Part shown: positions 1 to 11,929 of the stretch, one piece after another
How positions within the stretch are numbered: the first letter of the stretch is position 1
Layout of the letters: every line of letters begins with the position of its first letter
Assembly: GCF_963259705.1 (NCBI RefSeq)
Contig: NC_081851.1
Location: forward strand, 61,836,855-61,900,854
Origin: Myotis daubentonii
Taxonomy: Eukaryota > Chordata > Mammalia > Chiroptera > Vespertilionidae
Direction of reading: 5' to 3'
Length of the DNA stretch: 64,000 nucleotides
Translations under genes and position numbers: made by a program
Notes under the pieces: generated by a model
The model's input: the letters and a program-made list of their open reading frames with translations, nothing else
The model's database searches: none
What the model was told of the DNA's origin: nothing

Positions 1-2432
1 TTCACATTCCCAAGGGAAATATCCTAAACACTTTTGAGTAACATTACAGCTTATAATTTATCCCCTCAGAAAACATTTTTTAAAAACCCAGAAGTTTTAA
101 AAGGATCTTTTCATACTCTTAATTCACCTATCAATAAAGAATCAAAATACTTATGAAGCTACTCTGTATTTTTCTAGACCTCTTCAATTACATCTCCAGC
201 CAGAGAGATTGGCTTAGAAGGTGTGGAGAGTGCTGGGGAGTCAGGGTTTTTTGCAAACAAGTGGCTTTTATTGTTTCCCAAGTGTTAACTGCGTGGATGA
301 CTCGAGAACAGTGAAACTGATGGCTGGTAGTCAGCTAAACTCACTTACTTCTCCAGCCAAACTCGGCTTGAATAAGTTATTACATGTCATTCTTTGTTAT
401 CAGAAACCACAAATGTTAAATCCTCGAATGCCAAGGACCTCTTGTGCCCCAAGGTGCTCTGTCAATGAAAGAGAATAAAGGTTTCAGTGCTGTTCATAAT
501 GTATTGGCTGTACAGTCTATTTTTCACATTACCTTTGTAATCTTTGTGAGTTTTCTGGGTTTTGTTTTGTTTTGTTTTGTTTTGTTTTAAACCATGGTGT
601 GTTTTTTGTTTGTTTGTTTCTCTTCTTGCCAATTGTGTGCTGTTAATATTAATACTCCAACAAATGGTCTAAACTATCCACTGGCAAATTTGGAGATGTC
701 AGAGAGTGGGCTACATTCCATGTGTTGCCTTTGAAATATGAGCACAGCGACATGACTTCACATTGCGTGAGCACACCAACCAAACTCAGGCAGAAGGCTA
801 CAGCCACGACACAGACGGTTCTTTCATCTCAGCCCTCTTCAAAACCGCCATGAATTATTGTGTTGGATCTAGTGCCAAGATCCTGGGGCCAATTTCCACG
901 TTTAGGAGGATGTGAGGGGTATCTTACACCACCCTACTGGCTCACCCAGCTACCGGCCTCTCCTCTCCACCTCAGCCTTTCTGCAAAACATGGAGGTAGC
1001 TGCACCCTCGGGTGCCCCTCGCAACAAAGCAGTGCTTTGACTATTTGAAGATGTACCAGGGAAGTCAGAGAAGTGAGACAGCAGGGAGAAGTAAGGGGGG
1101 GCAGTTAAACCACTTCAAAACTACTTGTAGGACTTCAGACTACAGAGAACGTAGTGACCCCCAAACTCAGAGTGAAACCTCACTCTTTCGTACATTCATC
1201 TTAGAAGCCAGAAATTGGTGAGAAGGCTGGCTGTGAAAGCACAGCCCCAGCCCTTCATGAAAAGCAAATGTAAGTCATTTCCTCAATTTATCCATGTGAG
1301 CTGAGCTTTGCATGACTCTGGCTGCCACAAATCGTCTCCCTCATCTTCTCTTTGTGTCCTTTGTTCCCACACCATCATTCCTCAGATTTAGGGCTTGCAG
1401 AGAAATGAGATTTCATTTTCAGCAGAAGATACCATGGCCAAGCCTCATGTGGGGCTGTCTGTACATCAGAGAAATGGAAGTGTCTTGTGTTTTGCCTGCT
1501 GCCCAGGTCCCCTCACCCCCCGCCCTTTATAATAAGTAATCGTGTCCAGCTGGGCCAAGTTGACTGAGCGAATGTTGGGTGTTCGTGTGATTTTGCTGCA
1601 GTGCCACAATGAATGTACCTCTTTGATGGAAGAAAGAAGGTCCATGGTATAAAGAGTTTAACGGTTTGGAGTTGGAGCTGGAAACATGGGTTGCTTTGTT
1701 CTTAGGACAACTGCTTCCCCATCTAAAACATGTCTCCATCTTAAATGATCTTTTTCTTTTCAAGCCACAAGCCTCAAGCTACAACAACAGGCTCGTGATC
1801 CGTTTTTTAATGCCAAGGTTATGAATACTCTTTTATGAATATTCTCCTTTGAAGTCATTTCTCTTGAAAAAGAAAAAAAATAGCCCTATGTATTGCATAA
1901 AACCATGCCAATTGTTTTCTTAGGGGTAATGCAATGCTCCAAAATTCACATAGAAAAATTCCAAATACAACATAATATTTATGGAATTCTGCCTTCACAG
2001 CTATAATTTTTTTAAAGTAATATTTCTGGCTGGCATGTATTATACAGAATATATTTCAGAGACTAATATCAAGATTCGTATCTTAAAATGTTTCCCCCTG
2101 TGGCATCATGATCGCCTTCCTTATATTATTGCAGACTCTTAGTGAACAGAATTTTAGGATGTGCCCTTTGGAAGGAAGGAAACCTGCACTGGAGTAAGCT
2201 GCTTATGTTTTTATTTTTCCCTTTATCTCATTTCAGCATATCCTCCAACTTCCTCCTCTAAAAATAATTCAACTAATGCCAGCTCAACAGATTATAGTAG
2301 ATCTCCTATTAATTTCATTCTGCTTCAAAAGGAACTTATTATATAGGCTTATACTTATATATGTATACATATGTGTGTGTGTGTGTGTTAATGTTAACTG
2401 ATGTTTAGGTTCCTTATTAAAACTTCTTTTCA
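1..2432. other. Intergenic flank downstream of QPCT, no gene seen
   Basis: Only short random ORFs without family resemblance. A (GTTTT)n tract lies at about 558-590 and a (TG)n tract at about 2370-2390. No confident transposon was recognised. Confidence 0.6.
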
Positions 2433-2656
2433 GCCCTAACCAGTTTGGTTCAGTGGATAGAGCATCAGCCTGTGGACTGAAAGGTCCCAGGTTCGATTCC
2501 GGTCAAGGGCATGTACCTTGGTTGGGGGCACATACCCAGTAGGAGGTGTGCAGGAGGCAGCTGATCGATGTTTCTCTCTCATCAATGTTTCTACCTCTCT
2601 ATCCCTCTCCCTTCCTCTCTGTAAAAAATCCAAAAAAAAAAATATTTTTAAAAAAA
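2433..2656 (+). repeat. Ves SINE (tRNA-derived)
   Basis: Has the 5' tRNA-like head (CAGTGGATAGAGCATC, B box GGTTCGATTCC), the family body CAGGAGGCAGCTGATCGATG and an A-rich tail. Confidence 0.93.
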
Positions 2657-3107
2657 GAGTCCCTGACTTTGAGGATTTATGCTAAAAAACAAAAAAAAAA
2701 CTTTTTATTCTGTTTCAATATCATCAGTTAAATCATTTCTTTTCTGGTGTTTAAAAAAGAAAAAAGTGTTTCTCTGAACCCCTTTCAAATGTTTTATCTT
2801 ATCCAAAGTTAATCCAGAAAAGTCAACCTCCCTTAATCCTGCTTCGTGGCTTAGATTCTTTAGCTCTGGAAGCACTCATGCTGATTTCTGTTTTACCCAT
2901 GCTGATGTCAAAACAACCTTTGCTGTGGCAGAAAAATAATCCCCAATGCCTCTGAAGCCTAATGTTGTCAGCTGAATCGCGGCAACAGTGCTTTGCGAAT
3001 GCTCTCCCAGACTGAGTGACCTATAGTACAACATCAAGGTACAACTGTTGTTTTGCACTTGGCATTGAGAATATTCTGCAAAGTTGTTTCCATGTAAAAA
3101 GGAAGCA

Positions 3108-3340
3108 CTCTACAGTGGTTCAAGGCATGAGCGTTAGAGCCAGACTTCTTGGGTTCAAATCCCACTGTTGCCACTTACTCTTGAAGAAGAACATTTAGCT
3201 ACCCTGAGCATCGTAAAATAGGGTTAATAATACCACCTACCTCTTAGGATTGTTGTGAGGATTAAGTTGGTAAAAACATATAAAGGATGTATGATTGTCT
3301 GACATAGACAGTACTCAATGTTAGCTCATACTATTATTTA
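3108..3340 (+). repeat. MIR SINE
   Basis: Old tRNA-derived core-SINE: AGAGCCAGACTTCTTGGGTT, then the GGTTAATAATACCACCTACC core and a diverged tail. Confidence 0.8.
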
Positions 3341-3507
3341 ACCTACAAAGGGATGACATCTTTTACATAATTTCAGAGGCCAATATGTAAAATAAAAAGA
3401 AATCCTAGAAAATCTAATTGTGTAAAATTTATAAACATGAAATTACAGATGTTATACATGTATATAATATATGATTATATAATTCTGACTATTCCTTTTT
3501 ATAATTA

Positions 3508-3959
3508 CTAGAGGCCCAGTGCACAAAAATTTGTGCACTCAGGGGGGGGTCCCTCAGCCCGGCCTGTGCCCTCTCACAGTCTGGGACCCCTCAGGGGATG
3601 TCCACCTGCTGGCTTAGGCCCGCTCCCCAGGGGATTGGGCCTAAGCTGGTGTCAGACAGCCCTCTGGCAGCCCAGGAGCCCTCAGGGGATGTCCACTTGC
3701 CAGCGGGGAGCAGGCCTAAGCTGCAGTCGGACATCCTTAGTGCTGCTGAGGAGGCAGGAGAGGCTCCCGCCACCACTGCTGTACTGGCAGCCGTCAGCCT
3801 AGCTTGTGGCTGAGCAGAGCTCCCCCTGTGGGAGCGCACTGACCACCAGGGGGAATCTCCTGCATTGAGCGTCTGCCCCCTGGTGGTCAGTGTGTGTCAT
3901 AGTGACCAGTCATTCTGCTGTTAGGGTCAATTTGTATATTACCCTTTTATGATATAGGA
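3508..3959 (-). mobile_element. HeliBat-type non-autonomous Helitron
   Basis: Read on the minus strand it starts TCCTATATCATAAAAGGG and ends with a GTGCAC...GTGCAC hairpin and CTAG. It abuts a second copy directly. The 5' part carries an inverted pair of CACCAGGGGG motifs (3841-3853 and 3873-3890). Confidence 0.88.
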
Positions 3960-4410
3960 TAGAGGCCTGGTGCACGGGTAGGGGCTGGCTGGTTTGCCCT
4001 GAAGGGTGTCCTGGCCTGGATCAGGGTGGGGGTCCCCACTGGGGTGCCTGGCCAGCCTGGGTGAGCGGCTGATGGCTGTTTGCGGGCTAGTCAAGCCCCA
4101 CAGTGGGAACCCTCACCCCATGAGTTTGTGGCCAGCCTGGGTGAGGGGCTAAAGGCCATTTCCAGGCTGGCCACGGCCACAGGCTGGAAGCAGGTATCTG
4201 GGATTTATTTATCTTCTATTATTGAAACTTTGTAGCCTTGAGCAGAGCTCAGGACCGGCCAGGGCAGGCGGGAAGCTTGGCTTCCTCCATTGCCGGGGGC
4301 AACCAAGCTTCCTGCTCACTCCAGCTCCGCGGCCGCCGCCATCTTTGTGACAGAATGACAGAGTGAGGGTGTGATAGTTAATTTGCATATTACTCTTTTA
4401 TTAGATAGGA
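3960..4410 (-). mobile_element. HeliBat-type Helitron, subtype with YY1-like motif
   Basis: Starts TCCTATCTAATAAAAG on the minus strand at 4410 and ends next to the preceding Helitron. Its 5' region has an octamer (ATGCAAAT) and AAGATGGCGGC (complement of 4335-4345). Its body shares sequence with the copy at 56233-56886. It starts 59 bp beyond the QPCT stop, in the same orientation. Confidence 0.85.
4397..4402 (-). promoter_or_regulatory. QPCT: Candidate poly(A) signal AATAAA for QPCT, inside a Helitron end
   Basis: The plus strand reads TTTATT, which is AATAAA on the QPCT strand, starting 68 bp after the stop codon. It belongs to the 5' end (TCCTATCTAATAAAAG) of a Helitron in the same orientation as QPCT. 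A second AATAAA lies at the complement of 4204-4209, deeper in the same element. Use of either is inferred, not shown. Confidence 0.4.
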
Positions 4411-4469
4411 TTGTACCTTAACTTTCAAATTCGATACTAGATACAATTATCATGAACTAAATGAGAACA

Positions 4470-4640
<171 letters not shown>

Positions 4641-4734
4641 TTAAGTGCATATTTAAACTAGAAAGTATAATTTGGCAAGCAAAAGTCTGAGTGGGAGTTC
4701 TGTCCCTTCCATATAAAGACAGTAGGTTATTCAT

Positions 4735-5481
4735 CATCTTCTGTGTACTCCCTTATACCTTACCCTTGTTCTCCAAAGTCATTCATTTAGTTAAACAAAT
4801 GTTAATTAATTCAGTAAATAATTAGAAAGCACCTACTATATACCAGCCCCTATTCCAGAAGTTAAGGTTTCATCGTTAAAAGGCTAAGTCCTGGTCATAT
4901 GGCATTTACATTCCAGTAGAGAAAGAAGCAAATAAACAAATATAAAAAATAATTTTAGAAAGTGATATGGCTTATAAAAAACAATAAAATACAGTGAGGA
5001 AATAGAGAATAAGAGGCAGACAGTGGGGCCAAGAAGAAGGTATTTAAAGTCAGGGAAGGCCTCTGTGAGAAGCTAACAAATAAATAGAGACATGCAACAA
5101 AGGAAAAGCAAGCTGTGCAAAAGTCTAGGGAGAAGTATTCTAGGCAGCAGTAGTCGTAAGTGCAAAGGCCCTGGGGTGAGGAGTGAGCTTGGCCTGCTTG
5201 AGGAACAGCAAGGAGCCAGTGTGGCTGGATTGAAGTAATACTGATTGGAGACAGACGTAGGAAGTGATGTTAGAGAGGGAGAACAGAGTCAGAAAATGGA
5301 GGCCCTTACAGGTCATGGTAAAGACTTTTGGTCTTATTCTACATGATAGCAAGCCACTAGAGCTTTAAAGCAGAAAAGGAACATAATTTTACTTACATTT
5401 TTAAAAGATAACTCTCATTCCTGTGTAAAGAATAGGGAAGCAAGAGCAAATGCTAGAGACAAATTGGGAGGCTCCTGCAAC
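4735..5481 (+). repeat. Ancient LINE-2-like repeat
   Basis: Shows CACCTACTATATACCAG, GGCATTTACATTCCAGTAGAG and, further on, GGTCATGGTAAAGACTTT followed by a long conserved mammalian-repeat tail. Class assignment (L2 or an associated ancient repeat) is from memory of motifs. Confidence 0.55.
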
Positions 5482-5496
5482 AGTCCTTGGGTTTGT

Positions 5497-5721
5497 CCTA
5501 GCTAGCCGGTTTGGCTCAGTGCACAGAGCGTCGGCCTGCAGACTGAAGGGTCGTGGGCTTGATTCCAGTCAAGGGCACATGCCTGGGGTTGTGGGCTCAA
5601 TCCCCAGGAGGGGACGTGCAGAAGCCAGCTGATCAATGATTCTCTCTCACCAATTATGTTTCTCTCTTTCCCTCTCCCTTCCTCTCTGAAATCAATAAAA
5701 AATATTTAAAAAAAAAAAAAG
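5497..5721 (+). repeat. Ves SINE with perfect TSD
   Basis: Full-length tRNA-derived SINE. It is flanked by the 15-bp duplication AGTCCTTGGGTTTGT at 5482-5496 and 5722-5736. Confidence 0.95.
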
Positions 5722-5776
5722 AGTCCTTGGGTTTGTTTAAACTCCCACCATTGACATCAAGGATACGGCTTCCTTA

Positions 5777-5997
5777 TTTTTTTTTTTTTTAAATATATTT
5801 TTATTGATTTCAGAGAGGGAGGGAGAGAAAACTAGAAACAACAATGATGAGAGAGAATTATTGATTGGCTGCCTCCTGCATGCCCCCTACTGGGCATCGA
5901 GTCCACAACCCAGGCATGTGCCCTTGACCAGAATCAAACCTGGGACCCTTCAGTCCACAGGCCAACACTCTATCCACTGAGCCAAACCGGCTAGGGT
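5777..5997 (-). repeat. Ves SINE, antisense
   Basis: Begins with poly(T) and ends with the complement of the tRNA-like head (GAGCCAAACCGGCTAGGG). Confidence 0.93.
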
Positions 5998-6153
5998 TCT
6001 ATTACCTTAGTTTCTTAAATCATTTCTTTAAATGTACGTTTATATAATTTAATCTTTAATAATGTTTATTGTTAACAGCCAGCTAATAGATTTCCTGAAA
6101 ATTTAACAGTTAGCTCTTGCAAGCTAATGTAAGCAGACTCCACACTGTGCTCA

Positions 6154-9100
6154 TTTTTTTTCTTTTCTTTTCTTTTTAAATTGTTTTATTGCTTAAAGTA
6201 TTACAAAGAGTATTACATATGTCTCCTTTTTTTCCCACCCTTAACAATCGCCCTGCTTCCCCTACCCCCCAGTGTCTTATGTCCATTGGTTATGCTTATA
6301 TGCATGCATACAAATCCTTTGGTTGATCTCTTACCCACCCCCCATGCCCCTGCCCCTCAACCCTCCCCGGCTTTCCTGCTATAGTTTGACAGTCTGTTCG
6401 AGGCAGCTCTGACTCTGTATCTATTTTTGTTCATAAGTTTATAATGGTCTTTATTATCCATGAGTGAGTGAAATCATGTGGTGTTTTTCCTTCATTGACT
6501 GGCTTATTTCACTTAGCATAATGCTCTCTGGTTCCATCCATGCCGTTGCAAATGGTAAGAGTTCCTTTTTTTCTCTCTCTCTTTTTTTTTTTTTCTCAAT
6601 TCCATTCATTTTTATTAACAAAAAATCAGATGCGGTTGTTTTGTTTTCATGTTAATTTCACAAAAGACAGATCTTTAGAAAACTATCTGGCTGTTGTTAT
6701 ATTTTTATCTTAAGTTGTGGAATTATCATGAGGGAATGTTTGTTTTATGGTTCACATATACCATTAATGTTTCATTTATTTGCAAGGGAAATAATATAAA
6801 GCATTTAACATCTGCTAAGAAGGGTCGTACTGCTGGGGTCCAACCCCAGCAGGTCCAGGGGTCCCCAAAGGTGTGGACGGAGTCAGCGAAGAAGGAATGA
6901 CACAGAGATAGCTTTCAGTTGATCAGCAGCCTAGCCAGGATCTCTAGCCAAGTTCTGGTTAGGATCTCCAGCCAGGTTCTGTGTCCATGTTCTCTTGCTA
7001 GGTTCTCCAGCCAGGTTCTCCAGGTTCTCCAGCCAGGTTCTGTAGCCATGTTCCCTCGCTAGGTTCTCCAGCCAGGTTCTGTCCAGGTTCTCCAGCCAGG
7101 TTCAGTCATCAGGTTCTAGTCAGGTTCTCTTGCCGTGTTCTATCCAGGTTCTGTAGCCAGGTTCTTCAGCCAGGTTCTGTCTCTAGGTTCTGTCTCTAGG
7201 TTCTGTGGCCAGTTTCTGTCGAGGATCTTTTGCCATGTTCTCTCCAGCGAAGTTCTTCTGTCTCTAGGTTCTGTGTAGGTTCTGTGTCTAAGTTCTGTCA
7301 AGAGTTCCTTCTTTTTTAGAGCAGCATAGTATTCCATCATGTAGATGTACCACAGTTTTCTAATCCTTTCATCTACTGATGGGCACTTAGGCTGTTTCCA
7401 AATCTTAGCTATGGTGAATTACACTGCTATGAACATATGGGTGCATATATCCTTTCTGAATGGTGTTTCTGGTTTCTTGGGATATATTCCTAGAAGTGAG
7501 ATCACAGGGTCAAATGGGAGTTCCATTTTTAGTTTTTTGAGGAAATTCCATACTGTCTTCCATAGCGGCTGCACCAGTGTGCATTCCCACCAGCAGTGCA
7601 CAAGTGTTCCTTTTTCTTCACATCCTCTCCAGCACTTGTCGTTTGTTGATTTGTTGATGATAGCCAGTCTGACAGATGTGAGATGGTAGGTACCTCATTG
7701 TTGTTTTGATTTGCATCTCACGGATGATTAGTGACTTTGAGCAAGTTTTCATATGTCTCTTGGTTTTCTGAATGTCCTCTTTTGAAAGGTGTCTATTTAG
7801 GTCCTTTGCCCATTTTTTGATTGGATTGTTTATCTTCCTTTTGTTAAGTTGTATGAGTTCCCTATAAATTTTGGAGATTAGGCCCTTATCAGATATAACA
7901 TTGGCAAATGTTTTCCCACGCAGTGGGCTTTCTTGTTGTTTTGTTGATGGTTTCTTTTGATGTGCAGATGCTTTTTATTTTGCTGTAGTCCCATTTGTTT
8001 ATTTTCTCTTTAGTTTCCATTGCCCTAGTATCTGTATCGGTGAAGAAATTGCTTCGGCATATGTCTGAGATTTTGTTGCCTTTGGATTCTTCTAGTATTT
8101 TTATGGTTTCCCGTCGTACATTTAAGTCCTTTATCCATTTTGAGTTTATTTTTGTGTATGGTGCAAGTTGGTGATCTAGTTTCATTTTCTTGCATGTATC
8201 CGTCCAATTTTCCCAACACCATTTATTGAAGAGACTGTCTTGAATCCATTGTATGTTCTTGCCTCCTTTGTCAAATATTAATTGAGCATATTGGTTCAGG
8301 CCGATTTCTGGGCTCTCTATTCTATTCCATTGATCTATATATCTGTTCTTGTGCCAATACCAGGCAGTTTTGAGAACAGTGGCTTTGTAATATCTGGTAT
8401 TGAAATCACACCTACTTTGTTCTTTCTCAGGATCACTGCAGCTATTCGGGGTCGTTTTTTATTCCAGATGAATTTTTGGAGAGTTCGTTCTAGGCCTGTG
8501 AAATATGGCGTTGGTATTTTAATGGGAAGTGCGTTGAATTTATAGATTGCTTTGGGTAGTATGGACATTTTAATGATGTTGATTCTACCAATCCATGAAC
8601 ACGGTATGTTCTTCCATCTGTTTATGTCTTCCTCTATATCTTTTTTCAACGTCCTGTAGTTTTCTGAGTAGAGGTCTTTTACCTCCTTAGTTACGTTTAT
8701 TCCTAGGTAGCTTAATTTTTTTGGTGAGATGGTTATTGGGATTTTTTTTTAGTCTCTCTTTCTGTAAGTTCACTATTGGTGTATAGAAATGCCATAGATT
8801 TCTTGGTGTTAATTTTGTATCCTGCTACATTGCCGAATTCATTTAGTAAGTCTAACAGTTTTTTGATGGAGTCTTTAGGGTTCTCTATGTACAGTATCAT
8901 GTCATCTGCAAATAAGGACAGTTTTACTTCTTCTTTTCCAATTTGGATGCCTTTTATTTCTTCTTCTTGCCTAATTGCAATGGTAACACTTCCAGTACTA
9001 TATCGAACAGGAGTGGTGAGAGTGGGCATCCCTGTTTTGTTCCTTTTCTTAGGGGAAATGGTGTTAGTTTTTGTCCATTGAGTATGATGTTGGCTGTGGG

Positions 9101-9290
9101 CTTGTCATATATGGCTTTTATTATGTTGAGGTATGATCCTTCTATTCCCACCTTGCTGAGAGTTTTTATCAAAAATGGGTGTTGGATTTTGTCAAATGCT
9201 TTTTCTGCATCAATTGATATGACTATGTGGTTTTTTTTCTTTCAATTTGTTTATGTGATGTATCACGTTTATTGATTTGCAGATATTGTC
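6154..9290 (-). mobile_element. L1 LINE, 5'-truncated, split by a later insertion
   Basis: This is the antisense 3' part of a fairly young L1. It begins with poly(T) and 3' UTR (6154-6567) and resumes at 7311 with ORF2. Fragments in several minus-strand frames match the ORF2 reverse transcriptase, including [14 protein letters not shown] (within 8954-9172) and the catalytic FADDM (near 8898-8912). Frameshifts, stops and truncation near 9290 make it non-functional. It lies in QPCT intron 6, in the same orientation as QPCT. Confidence 0.92.
6568..7299 (-). mobile_element. Composite polyadenylated retro-insertion (VNTR plus LTR-like segment), inside the L1
   Basis: The insertion is flanked by the L1-derived duplication AAGAGTTCCTT (6557-6567 and 7300-7310). 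On the minus strand it reads: a degenerate tandem repeat built on AGAACCTGGCTGG units (about 6945-7299); a segment with LTR-like character that includes the perfect hairpin TGCTGGGGT/ACCCCAGCA (6831-6851); about 200 bp of unmatched sequence; AATAAA (complement of 6611-6616); and a poly(A) tract (T-run at about 6573-6594). Layout and tail indicate L1-mediated insertion of a polyadenylated transcript. I cannot name the family. Confidence 0.7.
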
Positions 9291-9574
9291 GGCTTCCTTA
9301 TTAATGAGTAAACATCAGAGTTACACAAAGTGTAAGAATACAGTCTAACTCTAAAAGTGAAGGCACGGTCAATGGAACATGCGCTTTCATAAATATCCTA
9401 GCTGCAGGAAAAAAATATAAAGGTGTCAAGGATTTTGAATGAGTTTCATGAAAAAAATAGAAACCATAAGATGATTGGTGAATGACTTAATTATTCAATT
9501 CATTAAATCTAATGGTTCCTTACCCTTCTAGATTGTTGCAAAAGCACATAAAATACAATGAATACAATAGGTTA

Positions 9575-9751
<177 letters not shown>

Positions 9752-10186
9752 TTAGACAGTAGATGAATATCTGTTTTTATCTGATGAACACACAGAATGC
9801 ATAAGGAGTGTGAAATCTTAGCACGTGTGGCCATTGCTTTTAAAACATGCGGCCGTGAACATATGTCAATAACCATCTGGGCTCTACATGGGTGTGTACA
9901 TTTTGGAGTAGTTTGGGGATGAGAAGGGTCACATATAGCTGTAGATTTACAGGTGAGAACCTTCTTAAAGATGAAACTCAATAAAAGAATGGAGAGATGA
10001 AGAATGATAAAAACGGGGGAGGGGGATGGGGAGAAAACAACATAGGTACTCATTGATCCGAGATCCTGTATGAAGAATGCCTTAAGAGGAGATGTGGGGC
10101 TTGGAAGGGTAATACTCAAACAGAATAAGGATGAAGTTTACTGAGTGGCCACTTTATGGAAAGGGGTTACCTGCTACGACCTCCAT

Positions 10187-10367
10187 CAGTGGTTCTCAAA
10201 GTGTGGTCTCCGACCAGGGGTATCAGAATCACCTGGCAACTTGTTAGAAATGTAAATTATCTGGACCCACTTCAGACTCACAGAATCAGAAACTCTAGGG
10301 ACAGAGCCCAGCACTGTGTGTTGTAACAAGCCCTCTAGGTAACGCACACTCTAGTCTGAGAACCACG
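10187..10367 (+). mobile_element. MER5A-type hAT MITE
   Basis: Starts CAGTGGTTCTCAAAGTGTGG and ends CTGAGAACCAC, the terminal inverted repeats of the MER5 group, with a typical MER5A interior. Confidence 0.85.
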
Positions 10368-11110
10368 GGCCTGCATTCCATCACTCATCATCTTGTAACA
10401 TAGAACCCATGTGTTATGTTACCTGGTTACATATAACATGAGTTCTATATTACAAAATGATAGGAGATCACAAGAAAACTATAAGACAATTAAATGAAAC
10501 TCATCAGGATAGCCTGGTGTGTGTTTTCAATTGCTAAAATTTAAAGTGTAAAACTAGACCAAGTGGTAAGCATGCATACGTGATATTTTAGGAATATGGA
10601 GATATTTAGGAACATATGTAATATTTTAGGAACCACCACCAAACAATATTCGCAATCCATTAATTGACACTTACAATTCTTTCATCTTAGGATATAACTT
10701 TTCCTTATGCAATTAGATATGGTTTGAAGTACAGTAAGTACCACTAGGAGGGGACAGCACAATGGGTTAAAAACCAGGAAGGTGCAAGTTAATGCTATAA
10801 ATTCATTCTGGTAGAGAAAATAAGAAAAGTGCAGAAAATCCTTGAAAAATGGCCAAACCCAATTTTTTGAGGCTACCATCAAAGTAAAGAAAACATGCTA
10901 AGAGAGGCCCCAAACGCTTATATTAATAATACCACAAAAGCAATTCTTTCAAACTAGAAATTGAAATTTGCCAAAGAAAAGTATCTAAGGTACAGGCAAA
11001 AGTTTCTCTTGTAATATTCTAAATCTGCACATTGGCAAATTCTGAACTCATGGCAAAAGTGTGAGTTGAGATTGAAGTGCTTTTCCCACTGCTTAAAATT
11101 AATCAAAACT

Positions 11111-11330
11111 GCCGAAACTGGTTTGGCTCAGTGGATAGAGCGTCAGCCTGCGGACTGAAAGGTCCCAGGTTCGATTCCGGTCAAGGGCATGTACCTGGGT
11201 TGTGGGCACATCCCCAGTAGGAGACGTGCAGGAGGCAGCTAATCGATGTTTCTCTCTCATCGATGTTTTTGGCTCTCTATGCCTCTCCCTTCCTCTCTGT
11301 AAAAAATCAATAAAATATATATATTTTAAA
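11111..11330 (+). repeat. Ves SINE with perfect TSD
   Basis: Full-length copy flanked by AAATTAATCAAAACT (11096-11110 and 11331-11345). Confidence 0.95.
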
Positions 11331-11465
11331 AAATTAATCAAAACTATAGACCAGGTAAGGCCAGGCAAAGAAACAAAGGTATCTATGGCTCAAGAGAGAG
11401 GCTTTGGGGCTTAGAGAAGGAAAAGGAGAATAACTTTTTTCCTTTATACCGTGAGCGTGGCTCAG

Positions 11466-11623
11466 GACTTCTGGCTGAGCAGTGTTACCCCTGTGGGAGC
11501 GCACTGACCACCAGGGAGCAGCTCCTGTGTTGAGCATCTTCCCCCTGGTGGTCAGTGCATGTCATAGCAACCAGTCGTTCCACCGTTCAGTCGATTTGCA
11601 TATTAGCCTTTTATTACATAGGA
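11466..11623 (-). mobile_element. Helitron fragment (5' part only)
   Basis: Contains the paired CACCAGGGAG / CCCCCTGGTGGTC motifs and ends at the 5' terminus TCCTATGTAATAAAAGGC (minus strand). The 3' half and terminal hairpin are missing. Confidence 0.8.
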
Positions 11624-11812
11624 TATCAAAATGCAGTTTCATGCAGGAAAATATAGTGGGCCTACTAAAAGAGATGAATAGGAACAATTAATTAATCCAT
11701 AAAGCAAGGGGAAAAGCCAGTAAAGGATAGTATATATTCAAATCATACACTTAAATCATAAATTTTGAATTTTAAAATGTAGTGTTTGTCAGGAGGAAGA
11801 AACCTAGTTTTA

Positions 11813-11929
<117 letters not shown>

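Noticed and set aside
6945..7299. Repeated AGGTTCTCCAGCC-like units as a CRISPR-like array
   Set aside because: Units are variable, contiguous and without unique spacers, in a mammalian genome. It is a degenerate VNTR.
7889..9172. Minus-strand ORFs resembling reverse transcriptase
   Set aside because: Pieces of one frameshifted, 5'-truncated L1 ORF2, not a host gene.
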